From contig NZ_JACBYE010000007.1 of NCBI RefSeq assembly GCF_013415325.1, forward strand, positions 1 through 64,000: a stretch of 64,000 nucleotides of DNA, written 5' to 3'. Source of the DNA: Sanguibacter inulinus. Its GTDB lineage: Bacteria > Actinomycetota > Actinomycetes > Actinomycetales > Cellulomonadaceae. The translations under genes were made by a program, and so were the position numbers. This document shows, one piece after another, positions 25,547 to 33,095 of the stretch. Within the stretch, counting starts at the first letter, position 1; each line of letters begins with the position of its first letter. The notes below the pieces were generated by a model. The model did no database searches, was not told the DNA's origin, and was given only the letters and a program-made list of their open reading frames with translations.

Positions 25547-27033
25547 GCGCGACCGGTGACACCGGTGAGCCTCGAGGTCCGGTCTTTCTCGACGGGTCAC
25601 CGTCGGCAGACCGGCCGTCAGGGACAGACCCTGCACGCCAGCCCCGCCGAGCGGGCTGGCTCTCGCCGCTCCTGCTGCGGCTGCACTTCTACGCCGGAGT
25701 CTTCGTCGGTCCCTTCGTCCTGGTGGCTGCGGCGAGCGGCGCGCTCTACGCGCTGACCCCGCAGATCGAGCAGGCGGTGTACGACCACGAGCTGCACGCC
25801 CCGGCGGCGGCGAGCCAGCTCGCGCTGCGCGATCAGATCCTCGCTGCCGACGCCTACGTCGGGCCTGACGAGCAGATCGTCGCCGTGCGGCCGGCACCTG
25901 AGCCCGGAGACACGACGCGGGTCATGTACGCGGGCGAGGACCTCGGCGCGAGCGAGACCCGCGCGGTCTTCGTCGACCCTGCGACGGCCGAGATCCGTGG
26001 TGACCTCACCGCCTACGGCACCTCGGGTGCGCTGCCCGTGCGGACGTGGGTGACCCAGCTGCACAGGTCGTTGCACCTGGGGGAGCCGGGTCGGCTCTAC
26101 AGCGAGCTCGCGGCGTCCTGGCTGGGAGTGGTGGCGCTGGCCGGCCTGGGACTGTGGGTGACGCAGCGCTGGCGCGCCCGGCGGAAGAAGACGCGGCGGC
26201 CGGCCGCATCGGGTCCGGGCTACGCCAGGACGAGATCGCGGCACACGACCACAGGCCTGTGGGTCCTGGGGGTCGCGCTGTTCCTCTCCGCGACGGGCAT
26301 CACCTGGTCCGAGCACGGAGGCGGCAACGTCTCGGACCTGCGCGCGGCCGTGGGGTGGACGACCCCGGCGGTGAGCACAGACCTCAGCGGGGCGGGTGGT
26401 GATGCTCCGGACGAGCATGCGGGCCACCACGGCGGCGGCGCACCGGCAGGGGCGGTCGCCGCCACGGACGTCAGCCGGGGTGCCTTCGACTCGGTGCTCA
26501 CGATCGCGCAGGACGTGAACGTGGACACCGGGCTCGTCGAGATCCGCCCACCCACCGAGGCCGGGGCGGCCTGGGTGGTGCAGGAGATCCAGAGGTCGTA
26601 CCCGACTGAGGTCGACGCCGTCGCGATCGACGGGCAGACCATGCAGGTGGTCGACAGGGTGGACTTCGACGACTTCTCGCTCGTCGCGAAGCTCAGCCGG
26701 TGGGGGATCGACCTGCACATGGGGTCGATGTTCGGGTTCGTGAACCAGCTCGTGCTGTTCTTCGCAGGGTCCGCGATCGCCGCGATGGTCGTGTGGGGCT
26801 ACGTCATGTGGTGGCAGCGCCGCCCCAGGCGCGGGACCCGTCGCGTCGGCAAGCCGCCTGAGCGCGGCGTGCTGCGGCGCGCCCCGTGGTGGGGTGCCGC
26901 GCTCGCGCTGCTCTGCGCCGGGGCGGTCGGGGTCTTCTTGCCGCTCATGGGCCTGTCTCTCGCGGCCTTCGTGGTCGTCGACCTGCTCGTGGGAGCTCTC
27001 CGGGCGCCGCGCAGGAGCGTCCCGGTGCGATGA
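25543..27033 (+). CDS. PepSY-associated transmembrane protein
   Basis: 496 residues, GTG start overlapping the Dyp stop. A first helix after RLHFYAGVFVGPFVLVAAAS is the hallmark of the PepSY_TM family, whose members are linked to siderophore or haem reduction and metal uptake. Further helices and two extracytoplasmic PepSY-like segments follow (AVFVDPATAEIRGDL; ydAVAIDGQTMQVVDRVDF-type). A His-rich stretch (DEHAGHHGGG) lies in the central loop, and three helices close the protein. In this operon it may pass electrons to iron or copper outside the membrane (inference). Confidence 0.9.
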   Translation: MSATGDTGEPRGPVFLDGSPSADRPSGTDPARQPRRAGWLSPLLLRLHFYAGVFVGPFVLVAAASGALYALTPQIEQAVYDHELHAPAAASQLALRDQILAADAYVGPDEQIVAVRPAPEPGDTTRVMYAGEDLGASETRAVFVDPATAEIRGDLTAYGTSGALPVRTWVTQLHRSLHLGEPGRLYSELAASWLGVVALAGLGLWVTQRWRARRKKTRRPAASGPGYARTRSRHTTTGLWVLGVALFLSATGITWSEHGGGNVSDLRAAVGWTTPAVSTDLSGAGGDAPDEHAGHHGGGAPAGAVAATDVSRGAFDSVLTIAQDVNVDTGLVEIRPPTEAGAAWVVQEIQRSYPTEVDAVAIDGQTMQVVDRVDFDDFSLVAKLSRWGIDLHMGSMFGFVNQLVLFFAGSAIAAMVVWGYVMWWQRRPRRGTRRVGKPPERGVLRRAPWWGAALALLCAGAVGVFLPLMGLSLAAFVVVDLLVGALRAPRRSVPVR

Positions 27034-27120
27034 CGGCCTGGCCCGTCGGGCCGTCCCCGGGAGAGTCGGGTGCGGCCCGACGGGCACCGTCGACCAGGAG
27101 ACCTCGGCGCTGCACGAGGG

Positions 27121-27151
27121 TGCTGCGGTGCTGCGGTGCTGCGGTGCTGCG
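27121..27151. repeat. Octamer tandem repeat TGCTGCGG, about 3.9 copies
   Basis: Perfect 8-bp tandem repeat in the 167-bp gap between the PepSY and CGNR genes. It lies outside coding sequence; copy number may vary between strains. Confidence 0.8.
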
Positions 27152-27200
27152 CGAGGCTGACGAGGACACCCCGCTGCCCTGCGAGGGTGACGCGGCTGCC

Positions 27201-27710
27201 TCAGCGCTGCGCTCGACGGTGCCGCGCGACGGCGTCGGTGTTGCCGCAGCGGGCGCTGCAGTAGCGCTGGCGTCCGCCGCGCGACACGTCGACGAACGCA
27301 CGGTCGCAGCGCTCGCGGGCGCAGACGCCGAAGCGTCGCCCGTGCGCCGAGGCGATGAAGAAGGCCAGACCTCCCGCGGTGACAGCGCGCACCCGTGCCG
27401 TGATGCCGTCTGTGTCGGGCGCGAGGTGGAGGTGCGGCGGGGTGCTGTCGTGCGTCGAGAGGTAGAGCGCGCCCGAGATCTCGGCGAGCAGCGCGTTCAC
27501 GCGGTCGCACCTGTCGTCGGGGCTCTCGGCCTCGAAGACCTGCCGCAGGCGCACCGCCCACCTGCCGACCTCGTGAGCGTCGGCCGGCGACAGGGCGGGG
27601 CGACGGATGCGGTGCTCGACGAGCAGCCCTTCCAGGCTCTCCTCGCCGTCCGCGTTGACGAGAGCCGCTGCGAGCAGCGGACCGACCTGGTGGTCGTGAT
27701 CGAAGATCAT
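27201..27710 (-). CDS. CGNR zinc finger / ABATE domain regulator
   Basis: 169 residues. The C-terminal zinc finger CARERCDRAFVDVSRGGR ... YCSARCGNTDAVARHR is the CGNR motif, and the N-terminal ABATE-like region (LLAAALVNADGE ...) is the presumed ligand-binding part. CGNR proteins are probable stress- or antibiotic-responsive DNA-binding regulators. Divergent from the 61-residue gene at 27763; the 52-bp gap must hold both promoters. Confidence 0.9.
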   Translation of the reverse strand: MIFDHDHQVGPLLAAALVNADGEESLEGLLVEHRIRRPALSPADAHEVGRWAVRLRQVFEAESPDDRCDRVNALLAEISGALYLSTHDSTPPHLHLAPDTDGITARVRAVTAGGLAFFIASAHGRRFGVCARERCDRAFVDVSRGGRQRYCSARCGNTDAVARHRRAQR

Positions 27711-27762
27711 CTCTCGACTGTAATGGTTGAATGCTCCTGACCCATGACCTCAGCATGGATCC

Positions 27763-27948
27763 ATGCACACCCACGAGTGGTCCCGACTGTCCTCCCACAC
27801 CACGAGCGAGGGGTTGGTGGTCTACGTCCGCTGCTCCTGCGGTGCGCACAGAGTCGAGCTGATACCGCAGTCGACCCCGACGACGGTCGTCGCTGTGCCA
27901 GGACGGGGGAGTCGACCGGCGACGGTCCGGCCGCAGGTGGCAGACTGA
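27763..27948 (+). CDS. Small protein with CxC motif, 61 residues
   Basis: MHTHEWSRLSSHTTSEGLVV is followed by YVRCSCGAHRVEL, a short conserved-looking core with a CSC motif, then a Pro/Arg tail. It resembles small hypothetical proteins of actinobacteria, role unknown. It lies just upstream of the NUDIX gene and divergent from the CGNR regulator. Confidence 0.6.
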   Translation: MHTHEWSRLSSHTTSEGLVVYVRCSCGAHRVELIPQSTPTTVVAVPGRGSRPATVRPQVAD

Positions 27949-27998
27949 CGGTCGGTGCCCGGTCAGGGGCCGCCGGCGAGATCCGAGGAGAAGACGAC

Positions 27999-28409
27999 AT
28001 GTCCCAGGCTCTCGAGGGCGGAGGGTGCCAGATCATCCTCGTCGCCGCCGACGGTGCGGTCCTGCTCCAGCTCCGGGACGACAAGGACTGGATCCCGTAC
28101 CCCGGCATGTGGGCGGTCCCCGGCGGCATGCTGGAGCCTGGCGAGAGTCCTCCGGACTGCATCGTCCGCGAGGTCCGTGAAGAGCTGGGTGTCGACCTCG
28201 CTCCCGAGGTCGTGGTGCACCTCGAGACGGTCGCCCGGTCCTACGGCGTCGAGCACACCTTCACCGCCCCGCTCGACGTGCCGGCTGACGAGATCGTCCT
28301 CACCGAAGGACAGCGGGTCGACTGGTTCACGCCCGAGCAGGTCGCGCAGATGCATCTGGCCTACGAGGACGACGACGTGCTCGCCGCCTTCTTCGCCGCA
28401 CGGGCCTGA
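27999..28409 (+). CDS. NUDIX hydrolase
   Basis: 136 residues. A complete NUDIX box is visible: GGMLEPGESPPDCIVREV followed by REELGV, matching Gx5Ex7REUxEExGU. Upstream WIPYPGMWAVPGG fits nucleotide-sugar or NTP pyrophosphohydrolases of this family; the substrate is unknown. ATG 27999 has a GAGGAG site 8 nt upstream. It converges with the DUF4406 gene. Confidence 0.93.
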   Translation: MSQALEGGGCQIILVAADGAVLLQLRDDKDWIPYPGMWAVPGGMLEPGESPPDCIVREVREELGVDLAPEVVVHLETVARSYGVEHTFTAPLDVPADEIVLTEGQRVDWFTPEQVAQMHLAYEDDDVLAAFFAARA

Positions 28410-28457
28410 GCCCCTCCAGCCAGGCCAGGTCCGAGCGCGGTCTGCGGGGACGGGGGC

Positions 28458-28853
28458 TCAGGGAGTGACAGCGCCTGCAGGGCGGACCCCGACCCCGGGG
28501 ACCTCGGAGATGTCTGTGTAGACGGGGATGCCGCGCTCGCGGGCGATCGCCACGTCCTGGTCGGCACCCCGTGACTCACCCGGGAGCCTGAGCACAGCGT
28601 CGCAGCGCTCGAGCAGCCGCGCGGCCGTCGGGTACATGACCTGGGCCGCGAGCGGGTGGTCAGGCCCGCTCGCGCCCGCGCTGGCGAGGACAGGGAGTGC
28701 CACCCACTCGCCGATCATCGGCAGGTGGCCCGCCTCGAAGAGGGGCCAGGCCGCCTCTTCGAGCCTGTCGAGGTTCCGGCGCATGAGAGCAGGGTCGCCA
28801 CCGGTCCCAGAGGCGTAGGGGCCGGCGATCAAGATCATCAGTGAGGTCGTCAT
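28458..28853 (-). CDS. DUF4406 domain protein (nucleoside deoxyribosyltransferase-like fold)
   Basis: 131 residues. Begins MTTSLMILIAGPYASGTGGD, the AGPYxxGxGxD signature of DUF4406. Later CDAVLRLPGESRGADQDVAI is the second signature, placing a likely nucleotide or nucleoside pocket as in nucleoside 2-deoxyribosyltransferases. Activity is unproven for the family. Start 28853 is 6 nt after the minus-strand hexamer TATTCT (28859-28864), consistent with a leaderless transcript; longer frames lack any initiation signal. Confidence 0.8.
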   Translation of the reverse strand: MTTSLMILIAGPYASGTGGDPALMRRNLDRLEEAAWPLFEAGHLPMIGEWVALPVLASAGASGPDHPLAAQVMYPTAARLLERCDAVLRLPGESRGADQDVAIARERGIPVYTDISEVPGVGVRPAGAVTP

Positions 28854-28867
28854 GCTCGAAGAATAGC

Positions 28868-28902
28868 GCACGAACGTGCAGCACCGTGAAGGAACGTGCA
28901 GC
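28868..28902. promoter_or_regulatory. Direct repeat and palindrome upstream of the split SRAP gene
   Basis: GAACGTGCAGC occurs twice (28872-28882, 28892-28902), 20 bp apart; the first copy lies within GCACG-AA-CGTGC (28868-28879). It sits between divergent DUF4406 and SRAP starts, so it may bind a regulator of either gene. Confidence 0.4.
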
Positions 28903-28946
28903 CTGAGGTCTAGACCGCGGCCACGGTGCGCCCTACGCTCAGGAGC

Positions 28947-28969
28947 ATGTGCGGCAGATATGCGAGCGA
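28947..28969 (+). pseudogene. SRAP (HMCES/YedK) gene, 5' fragment cut off by an integrative element
   Basis: ATG TGC GGC AGA TAT GCG AGC GA encodes MCGRYAS(D), the invariant start of SRAP proteins; Cys2 is the residue that, after Met removal, bonds covalently to abasic sites in single-stranded DNA. A -10-like TACGCT (28934-28939) ends 7 nt before the ATG, fitting a leaderless promoter. After 23 bases the frame runs into the element and stops at 29033. The remainder of the gene resumes at 33096. Joining both at the AGCGA repeat gives an uninterrupted 242-codon frame (241 residues), so this is a disrupted, not an unrelated, gene. Confidence 0.88.
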
Positions 28970-29052
28970 CATCGGAGTGGGCATTATTGCGGTCGATGCA
29001 ACGGCGGGGCTGCGGTCCGGGCTCTGGGGCTGATCGCGCGACGGTGCGAGCG

Positions 29053-29289
29053 TCAGTTCGGCGCGGCGACCTCGAGGATCTCGCCGGGTTGGCACTGGAG
29101 GGCGTCACAGATCGCCGTGAGGGTCGAGAACCGGATGGCCCTAGCGCGGCCGTTCTTGAGGACAGACAGGTTAGCGACTGTCACGCCGGTGAGTGCGGCG
29201 AGCTGGACCAGTGTCAGTCCGCGGGCGTCGAGCAGGTCCGAGAGGTGACTGACGACGCGGTGCGGGTTGGTCTCGTCCGTCGGTCTCAC
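29053..29289 (-). CDS. YozG-like Cro/C1-type HTH regulator
   Basis: 78 residues from a GTG overlapping the DUF2975 stop (GTGA). Helix-turn-helix core: LLDARGLTLVQLAALTGVTV followed by ANLSVLKNGRARAIRFSTLT and AICDALQCQPGEILE, the compact XRE form that in many bacteria accompanies a DUF2975 membrane protein (as yozG with yoaS in Bacillus). It is cotranslated with the DUF2975 gene and likely binds the large inverted repeat at 30025-30075 upstream. As cargo it is separate from the recombination genes. Confidence 0.9.
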   Translation of the reverse strand: MRPTDETNPHRVVSHLSDLLDARGLTLVQLAALTGVTVANLSVLKNGRARAIRFSTLTAICDALQCQPGEILEVAAPN

Positions 29290-30014
29290 ACGAGCCCTTC
29301 CGTGTCGGCGGTGAGCCGGGTGCCGCGGTGCGTGGTGACAGCTAGCGCGGCGAGCAAGAGCACGATGATCGCTGGCCACCAAGTCATGCGGAGGTCGAAG
29401 ACGAGCCAATTCGCCGGCATGTCGAACGGACCGCTTTCGCTGTAGATGGTGCTGGTCTCGATGGAGCCGATGATCGCTGGAGCGCCCAAGGCGGGTCCGG
29501 CCATTGAGAGGGCCCACGCACCAGTGATGACAGTGGCGGCAACGACTAGCCGCCGACCGTTGCCGGACTCGAAGGGACGCCCGGCCGCCGTGCTCCGGAA
29601 GACGGGGAGGAGAACAAGCAGGCTGACGCCGGCGGCCAGGGCGCCTCCCCACATCGCGACGGTCGAGAGCAGTGCAGGAAGCGGATCGACGTCGTGGGTG
29701 GTCGCGACCAGACCCGAGGCGTGCTGGACGGGGAGTGCCGCGCCGCCGGGCCACTCGTCGGCGGAGGCTGCTGGGGCGCAGCTCCCTCCGTCGAGCGACC
29801 ACCCCTCGACGCATGGCAGCACAACCTCCATGTACGCCGGCGCGGCGTGACCGATCTGGACGGGGACTTCGACACTCAGGTCGCCGGTCACCGCGAGGAC
29901 CGCCAGGACCCCACCCGCCACGACGGCAAGCCATCCGACAACGGTCATGACGCCGACCGTGACGGCCGACCCAACGGATCTGCCGTGCTGTCCTGTCTCC
30001 TGTGCAGTGGTCAT
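29286..30014 (-). CDS. DUF2975 family membrane protein
   Basis: 242 residues, four predicted helices: VGVMTVVGWLAVVAGGVLAV, LLSTVAMWGGALAAGVSLLV, VVAATVITGAWALSMAGPAL and WWPAIIVLLLAALAV. An extracytoplasmic region after helix 1 includes two Cys (VLPCVEGWSLDGGSCAP) that may form a disulfide. Function of the family is unknown. Start 30014 has GGAG 8 nt upstream; the first arm of the operator lies 10 bp upstream. Cotranslated with the YozG-like regulator. Confidence 0.85.
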   Translation of the reverse strand: MTTAQETGQHGRSVGSAVTVGVMTVVGWLAVVAGGVLAVLAVTGDLSVEVPVQIGHAAPAYMEVVLPCVEGWSLDGGSCAPAASADEWPGGAALPVQHASGLVATTHDVDPLPALLSTVAMWGGALAAGVSLLVLLPVFRSTAAGRPFESGNGRRLVVAATVITGAWALSMAGPALGAPAIIGSIETSTIYSESGPFDMPANWLVFDLRMTWWPAIIVLLLAALAVTTHRGTRLTADTEGLV

Positions 30015-30024
30015 CGCAGACGCT

Positions 30025-30075
30025 CCATCTCGATTGTCGATACGTTCTTGCATCCCATATCGACAATCGAGATGG
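30025..30075. promoter_or_regulatory. 18-bp perfect inverted repeat, probable operator of the DUF2975-yozG pair
   Basis: Left arm CCATCTCGATTGTCGATA (30025-30042) and right arm TATCGACAATCGAGATGG (30058-30075) are exact complements with a 15-bp spacer. Each arm contains TCGA-N3-TCGA, itself a small palindrome, so two dimers could bind. On the minus strand TTGTCG and TATCGA inside the arms are 18 bp apart, like -35/-10 boxes. Confidence 0.75.
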
Positions 30076-30150
30076 CGACTTGAGCGAAATCGCCTTCCCT
30101 CTTTGGTGACAGTCCGTCTAGGCCCGCCTGGCGCGGCCAACGGATGCCCG

Positions 30151-30178
30151 GTTGCATCAATGATGCTCCCAATGCAAC
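30151..30178. promoter_or_regulatory. Inverted GTTGCAT/ATGCAAC motif before the recombinase gene
   Basis: GTTGCAT (30151-30157) and ATGCAAC (30172-30178) with 14 bp between, directly upstream of the recombinase start. A further ATGCAAC occurs near the left end of the element (28996-29002), so this may be a recombinase or HTH-protein binding motif. Confidence 0.5.
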
Positions 30179-30187
30179 ACTCGAGGA

Positions 30188-31305
30188 GTGGCTGATTTGA
30201 CAGACCGGGCGCTCGGTCCGACGCGACGTCTGCGCAGCGTGCGTCCGTTGCACGAGGAGAGCTTCGTCTTCGACGAGATGCTCAACGGCTGGCGTGATCA
30301 GCAGCGCAGCCGGGGGCTCGATCCGTACGGCGTCGAGGTGCGGATCAAGTTCATCCGCCGGTTCGCCGGCTACTGCGAGAAGCCGCCGTGGCAGTGGGGT
30401 CCGGGAGACCTTGAGGACTTCACGGTGCGATCGATGTCCGGGGCGAAGCCGCTGGCGAAGTCGACGATCCGCAGCTATCAGATGACCGTCCGCATCTTCT
30501 GTGCCTACGTCACCGACACGCGATACGAGTGGGTCGCGGAGTGCCTCGAACGCTTCGGCAGCGCTCCTCAACAGATCTGCCACGACTGGAACACGGTCGC
30601 CCACCTGCTCGAGTACGAAGGGCGCCCGCAGCGCCGAGCGTTGACGTACGACGAGCTTGAGGGATTCTTCGTGTGCGCGGACGAACGGGTCGAGACGATC
30701 CTCGCCGCGGGCAGGAAGGGCGCGCTCAGTGCGTTGCGGGACGCGCAGATCTTCAAGACCATCTACGCGTTCGGGCTTCGCCGCAAAGAGGCGGCTTCGC
30801 TCGAGGTCGCTGACCTTCGCCCGAACCCGGCGGCGCTGAGGTTCGGTACCTACGGCACGGTGGAGGTGCGATGGGGCAAGGGATCGAGCGGTTCTGGTCC
30901 TCGCCGGCGGACGGTGCTGACCCTGCCTGAGATGGACTGGGTCGTCGACGGTCTCCGGCAGTGGGTCGACGAAGGACGACCGCGATTGACCGACGACCCG
31001 CGGGGAGCCCTGTGGCCGACCGAGCGCGGTACACGCGCGTGTGCCTGCGCTACCTCGACAGCCGTTTCGCGGACCTGCGCGACCGTGCGGGTCTGCCCGT
31101 CGAGCTGAGTCTTCACGCGCTGCGCCACACCTATGTCACGAACCTCATCGAGTGGGGGTACTCGGAGAAGTTCGTCCAAGATCAGGTCGGTCACCTCTAC
31201 GCCTCGACCACTGCCATCTACACCTCGGTCGGCAACGACTACAAGAACCGAGTGATCGCCCAAGCCCTGTCACGCGTCTACGGAGACTCCCATGCCCAGC
31301 CCTGA
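30188..31305 (+). pseudogene. Tyrosine recombinase/integrase, interrupted by a frameshift
   Basis: About 372 residues if read through. N-terminal SAM-like core-binding domain (about 25-110), then the catalytic domain with Arg I in YAFGLRRKEAASLEVADL. The reading frame changes near 31034-31039; the downstream frame supplies LSLHALRHTYVTNLIEWG (HxxRH), FVQDQVGHLYASTTAIYTSV (His and nucleophile Tyr). The shift lies in ACACGCGCGTG, where a GC duplication or a 1-nt loss would explain it. As written, the first frame ends at 31108 without HxxR or Tyr and would be inactive. GTG 30188 or TTG 30197 (GAGGAG 8 nt upstream) could be the start. Sequencing error cannot be excluded. Confidence 0.85.
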
Positions 31306-31657
31306 CACCCATGCACCGATCACCTGGCACCTGCGCACGCTCATGGCCTCTGCCGGAATGTTCCAGACCACCGACCTCGTCGAACCACTACGAGAAGCAG
31401 GGGTCCGCCTCTCCCGTGAACAGGTCTTTCGCCTCGTCACCAAGCCTCCGGCCCGCCTCAACATGGAGATCCTCGCTGCCCTGTGCACCGTCTTGAGCTG
31501 CAGCCCGGCCGACCTTATCGAGATCAACCCTCCGGTGGCCGCCACCGAATCCACACGCACCGGCACCGGCGGCGCCAGCACCACCGGCACCACGGGACCG
31601 TCGATCGGATCCCTGCGACCGATCCCGGCGCGCATCCACCGCCCCACGAGTGACTGA
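31292..31657 (+). CDS. Small HTH protein between the recombinase genes
   Basis: 121 residues. N-terminal 75 residues form a Cro/C1-like HTH related to YozG (ITWHLRTLMASAGMFQTTDL, SREQVFRLVTKPPARLNMEI, LAALCTVLSCSPADLIE). The C-terminus is a Thr/Gly/Pro-rich tail. ATG 31292 has GGAG 5 nt upstream and overlaps the end of the recombinase gene; its own end overlaps the next gene. By position it corresponds to the small third protein of multi-recombinase elements and may direct or regulate recombination (inference). Confidence 0.85.
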   Translation: MPSPDTHAPITWHLRTLMASAGMFQTTDLVEPLREAGVRLSREQVFRLVTKPPARLNMEILAALCTVLSCSPADLIEINPPVAATESTRTGTGGASTTGTTGPSIGSLRPIPARIHRPTSD

Positions 31658-33091
31658 GCCCGCACGCTCCTGCCACATGTGCGCGCGGTCGATCACCGCC
31701 GGTTATGAATTGCTCGGCGGACCGATCTGCAACCCGTGCTACTCGCGGCTACGCCGCGAAGCCTTCCCTGCCCGTCCTGCGGCGTGCCCAAGGTCCTCGC
31801 CTTCCACGACGAGGAGAGGAACGTCGTGTGCGCTGCGTGCGCCGGAATGCCGAGCAGGTTCGCCTGCCGCTCGTGCGGCAGCGAGGAGCAGCTCACCGGT
31901 GCCCAGTGCGGAACGTGCCGGCTCAAGGACCGAGCATCGAAGGTCCTGGCCCGCGAGGACGGCACCCTCCACCCCGGCTTCGTCAGCCTCTATGAGCACC
32001 TGCTGAGCGCACCGGACGCGCGCAACGTCACTCGATGGCTCCGGAGAGACGGGATCAGCACGGCCCTGAGACGAATGGCGCTGGGGATCGCCCCGATCAG
32101 TCACACGACCCTCGACCTCCTCGGAACATCTCCCCGGATTCGCTACCTTCGTCGCCTGCTCATCAGCGCCAAGACGCTCCCCGAGATCGACATCTACGTC
32201 AACGACCTCGGCCTGTTCGCGCAGCGTCTCCTCGAGACCCTCACGACAGAGCACGCGCACGTGCTGAGCCGCTACTACCGATGGCACATCCTGCGCTCCC
32301 TCAGCCAGCGATACCCGAACACCCACGCCAGCTCCTCGGTCGTGGACAGTCGCCGCCATCAGCTCACGGCCATCCGCGACCTCCTGGCATGGCTCGAAGG
32401 GCAAGGCCAGTCACTGTCGACAGCCACCCAAGGGGACCTCGACCACTACTCCGCCCAGATCGCCAACACCGGCAACGCCCTAATGACCTTCCTGACCTGG
32501 GCACGTACCAACCGGCACGCGACCGACGTCGAGGTTCAACGGCGAGCGGGTACGAACGCACGCCCGGCCGTCAGCGAGGGCGAGCGGTGGCAACACATCG
32601 ATCGTCTGCTCGATGACGACGAGCTCCCTGTGACGACCCGGATCGTAGGGCTCTTCGTGCTCCTCTTCGCTCAGTCCCTAGCCACCTGCGCCCAGATGAA
32701 GCACTCGGACATCACCATCACCGACGAATCTGTCTCCGTACGTTTCGCCACAGACCCCGTGACGATGCCCCGAGCGGTGGGAGATCTCCTTCGCACCTAC
32801 GTGGACGACCCCGCCGTGCGCACGATCTACCGCACCGAGGGCACCGAATGGCTCTTCAGCGGACTCATGCCCACGACGCACATCACCCCGTCGCGCCTCG
32901 GTGAACTTCTCTTAGCCGTGGGCATCAGCCCGCGCACGGCCAAGGATGCAGCCATGCGACACCTGGCCACAGCCCTGCCCGCCCGCGTGGTCGCTGACGC
33001 CTTCGGCGTCGCGGAGAGCACCGCTGCCAGGTGGAGCCAACTCTCCGGCGGGACCTGGAACGACTACCCACAACTGCGAGAGCAGAACTAA
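31650..33091 (+). pseudogene. Zinc-ribbon recombinase-like protein, frameshifted
   Basis: About 480 residues if joined. The first frame (GTG 31650) gives CHMC and CNPC pairs; at 31766-31768 (CCC) the frame shifts, and the second frame continues with CPSC, CAAC, CRSC and CGTC pairs. Together these are six CxxC, or three zinc ribbons. One added C restores ...AFPCPSC. The C-terminal two thirds resemble a tyrosine-recombinase fold (SAM-like region about 150-280, then LLFAQSLATCAQMKHSDI), but no Arg I, HxxR or nucleophile Tyr is evident, so it is likely non-catalytic. A GTG at 31736 could start an intact protein lacking the first ribbon. The TAA ends on the right direct repeat. Confidence 0.75.
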
Positions 33092-33095
33092 GCGA

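Larger units (their letters stand above)
28965..33095. mobile_element. 4,126-bp integrative element inserted in the SRAP gene
   Basis: The insertion unit is 4,126 bp counting one copy of the direct repeat AGCGA, found at 28965-28969 and 33091-33095. It contains, left to right, a minus-strand YozG-like HTH gene and DUF2975 gene, a large inverted-repeat operator, then plus-strand tyrosine recombinase, small HTH protein and a second recombinase-like zinc-ribbon protein whose TAA ends at the right repeat. No long terminal inverted repeats are seen. The recombinase/small protein/recombinase order resembles Tn554-type (TnpA-TnpB-TnpC) and other multi-recombinase elements (comparison from knowledge). 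The host gene is restored in frame on excision, which supports exact boundaries. Third-position GC is visibly lower than in the flanks. Confidence 0.85.

Noticed and set aside
25618-27849. Long minus-strand open frame opposite the PepSY and CGNR region
   Set aside because: Antisense shadow of the PepSY gene; Arg/Pro/His-rich translation without motifs.
28900-29000. tRNA gene as attachment site of the element
   Set aside because: No tRNA-like cloverleaf is seen; the flanks form a split protein gene instead.
28947-29033. 28-codon frame starting MCGRYAS as an independent small peptide gene
   Set aside because: The first 23 bases are the start of the SRAP gene, and the remaining codons come from the inserted element; joining with 33096 restores the full gene.
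31030-31045. Programmed -1 ribosomal frameshift in the integrase gene
   Set aside because: No slippery heptamer of the X XXY YYZ type or clear downstream structure is visible; mutation or sequencing error is simpler, though recoding is not excluded.
28965-33095. Insertion sequence with DDE transposase
   Set aside because: No DDE-type transposase and no terminal inverted repeats; the genes are tyrosine-recombinase-like.
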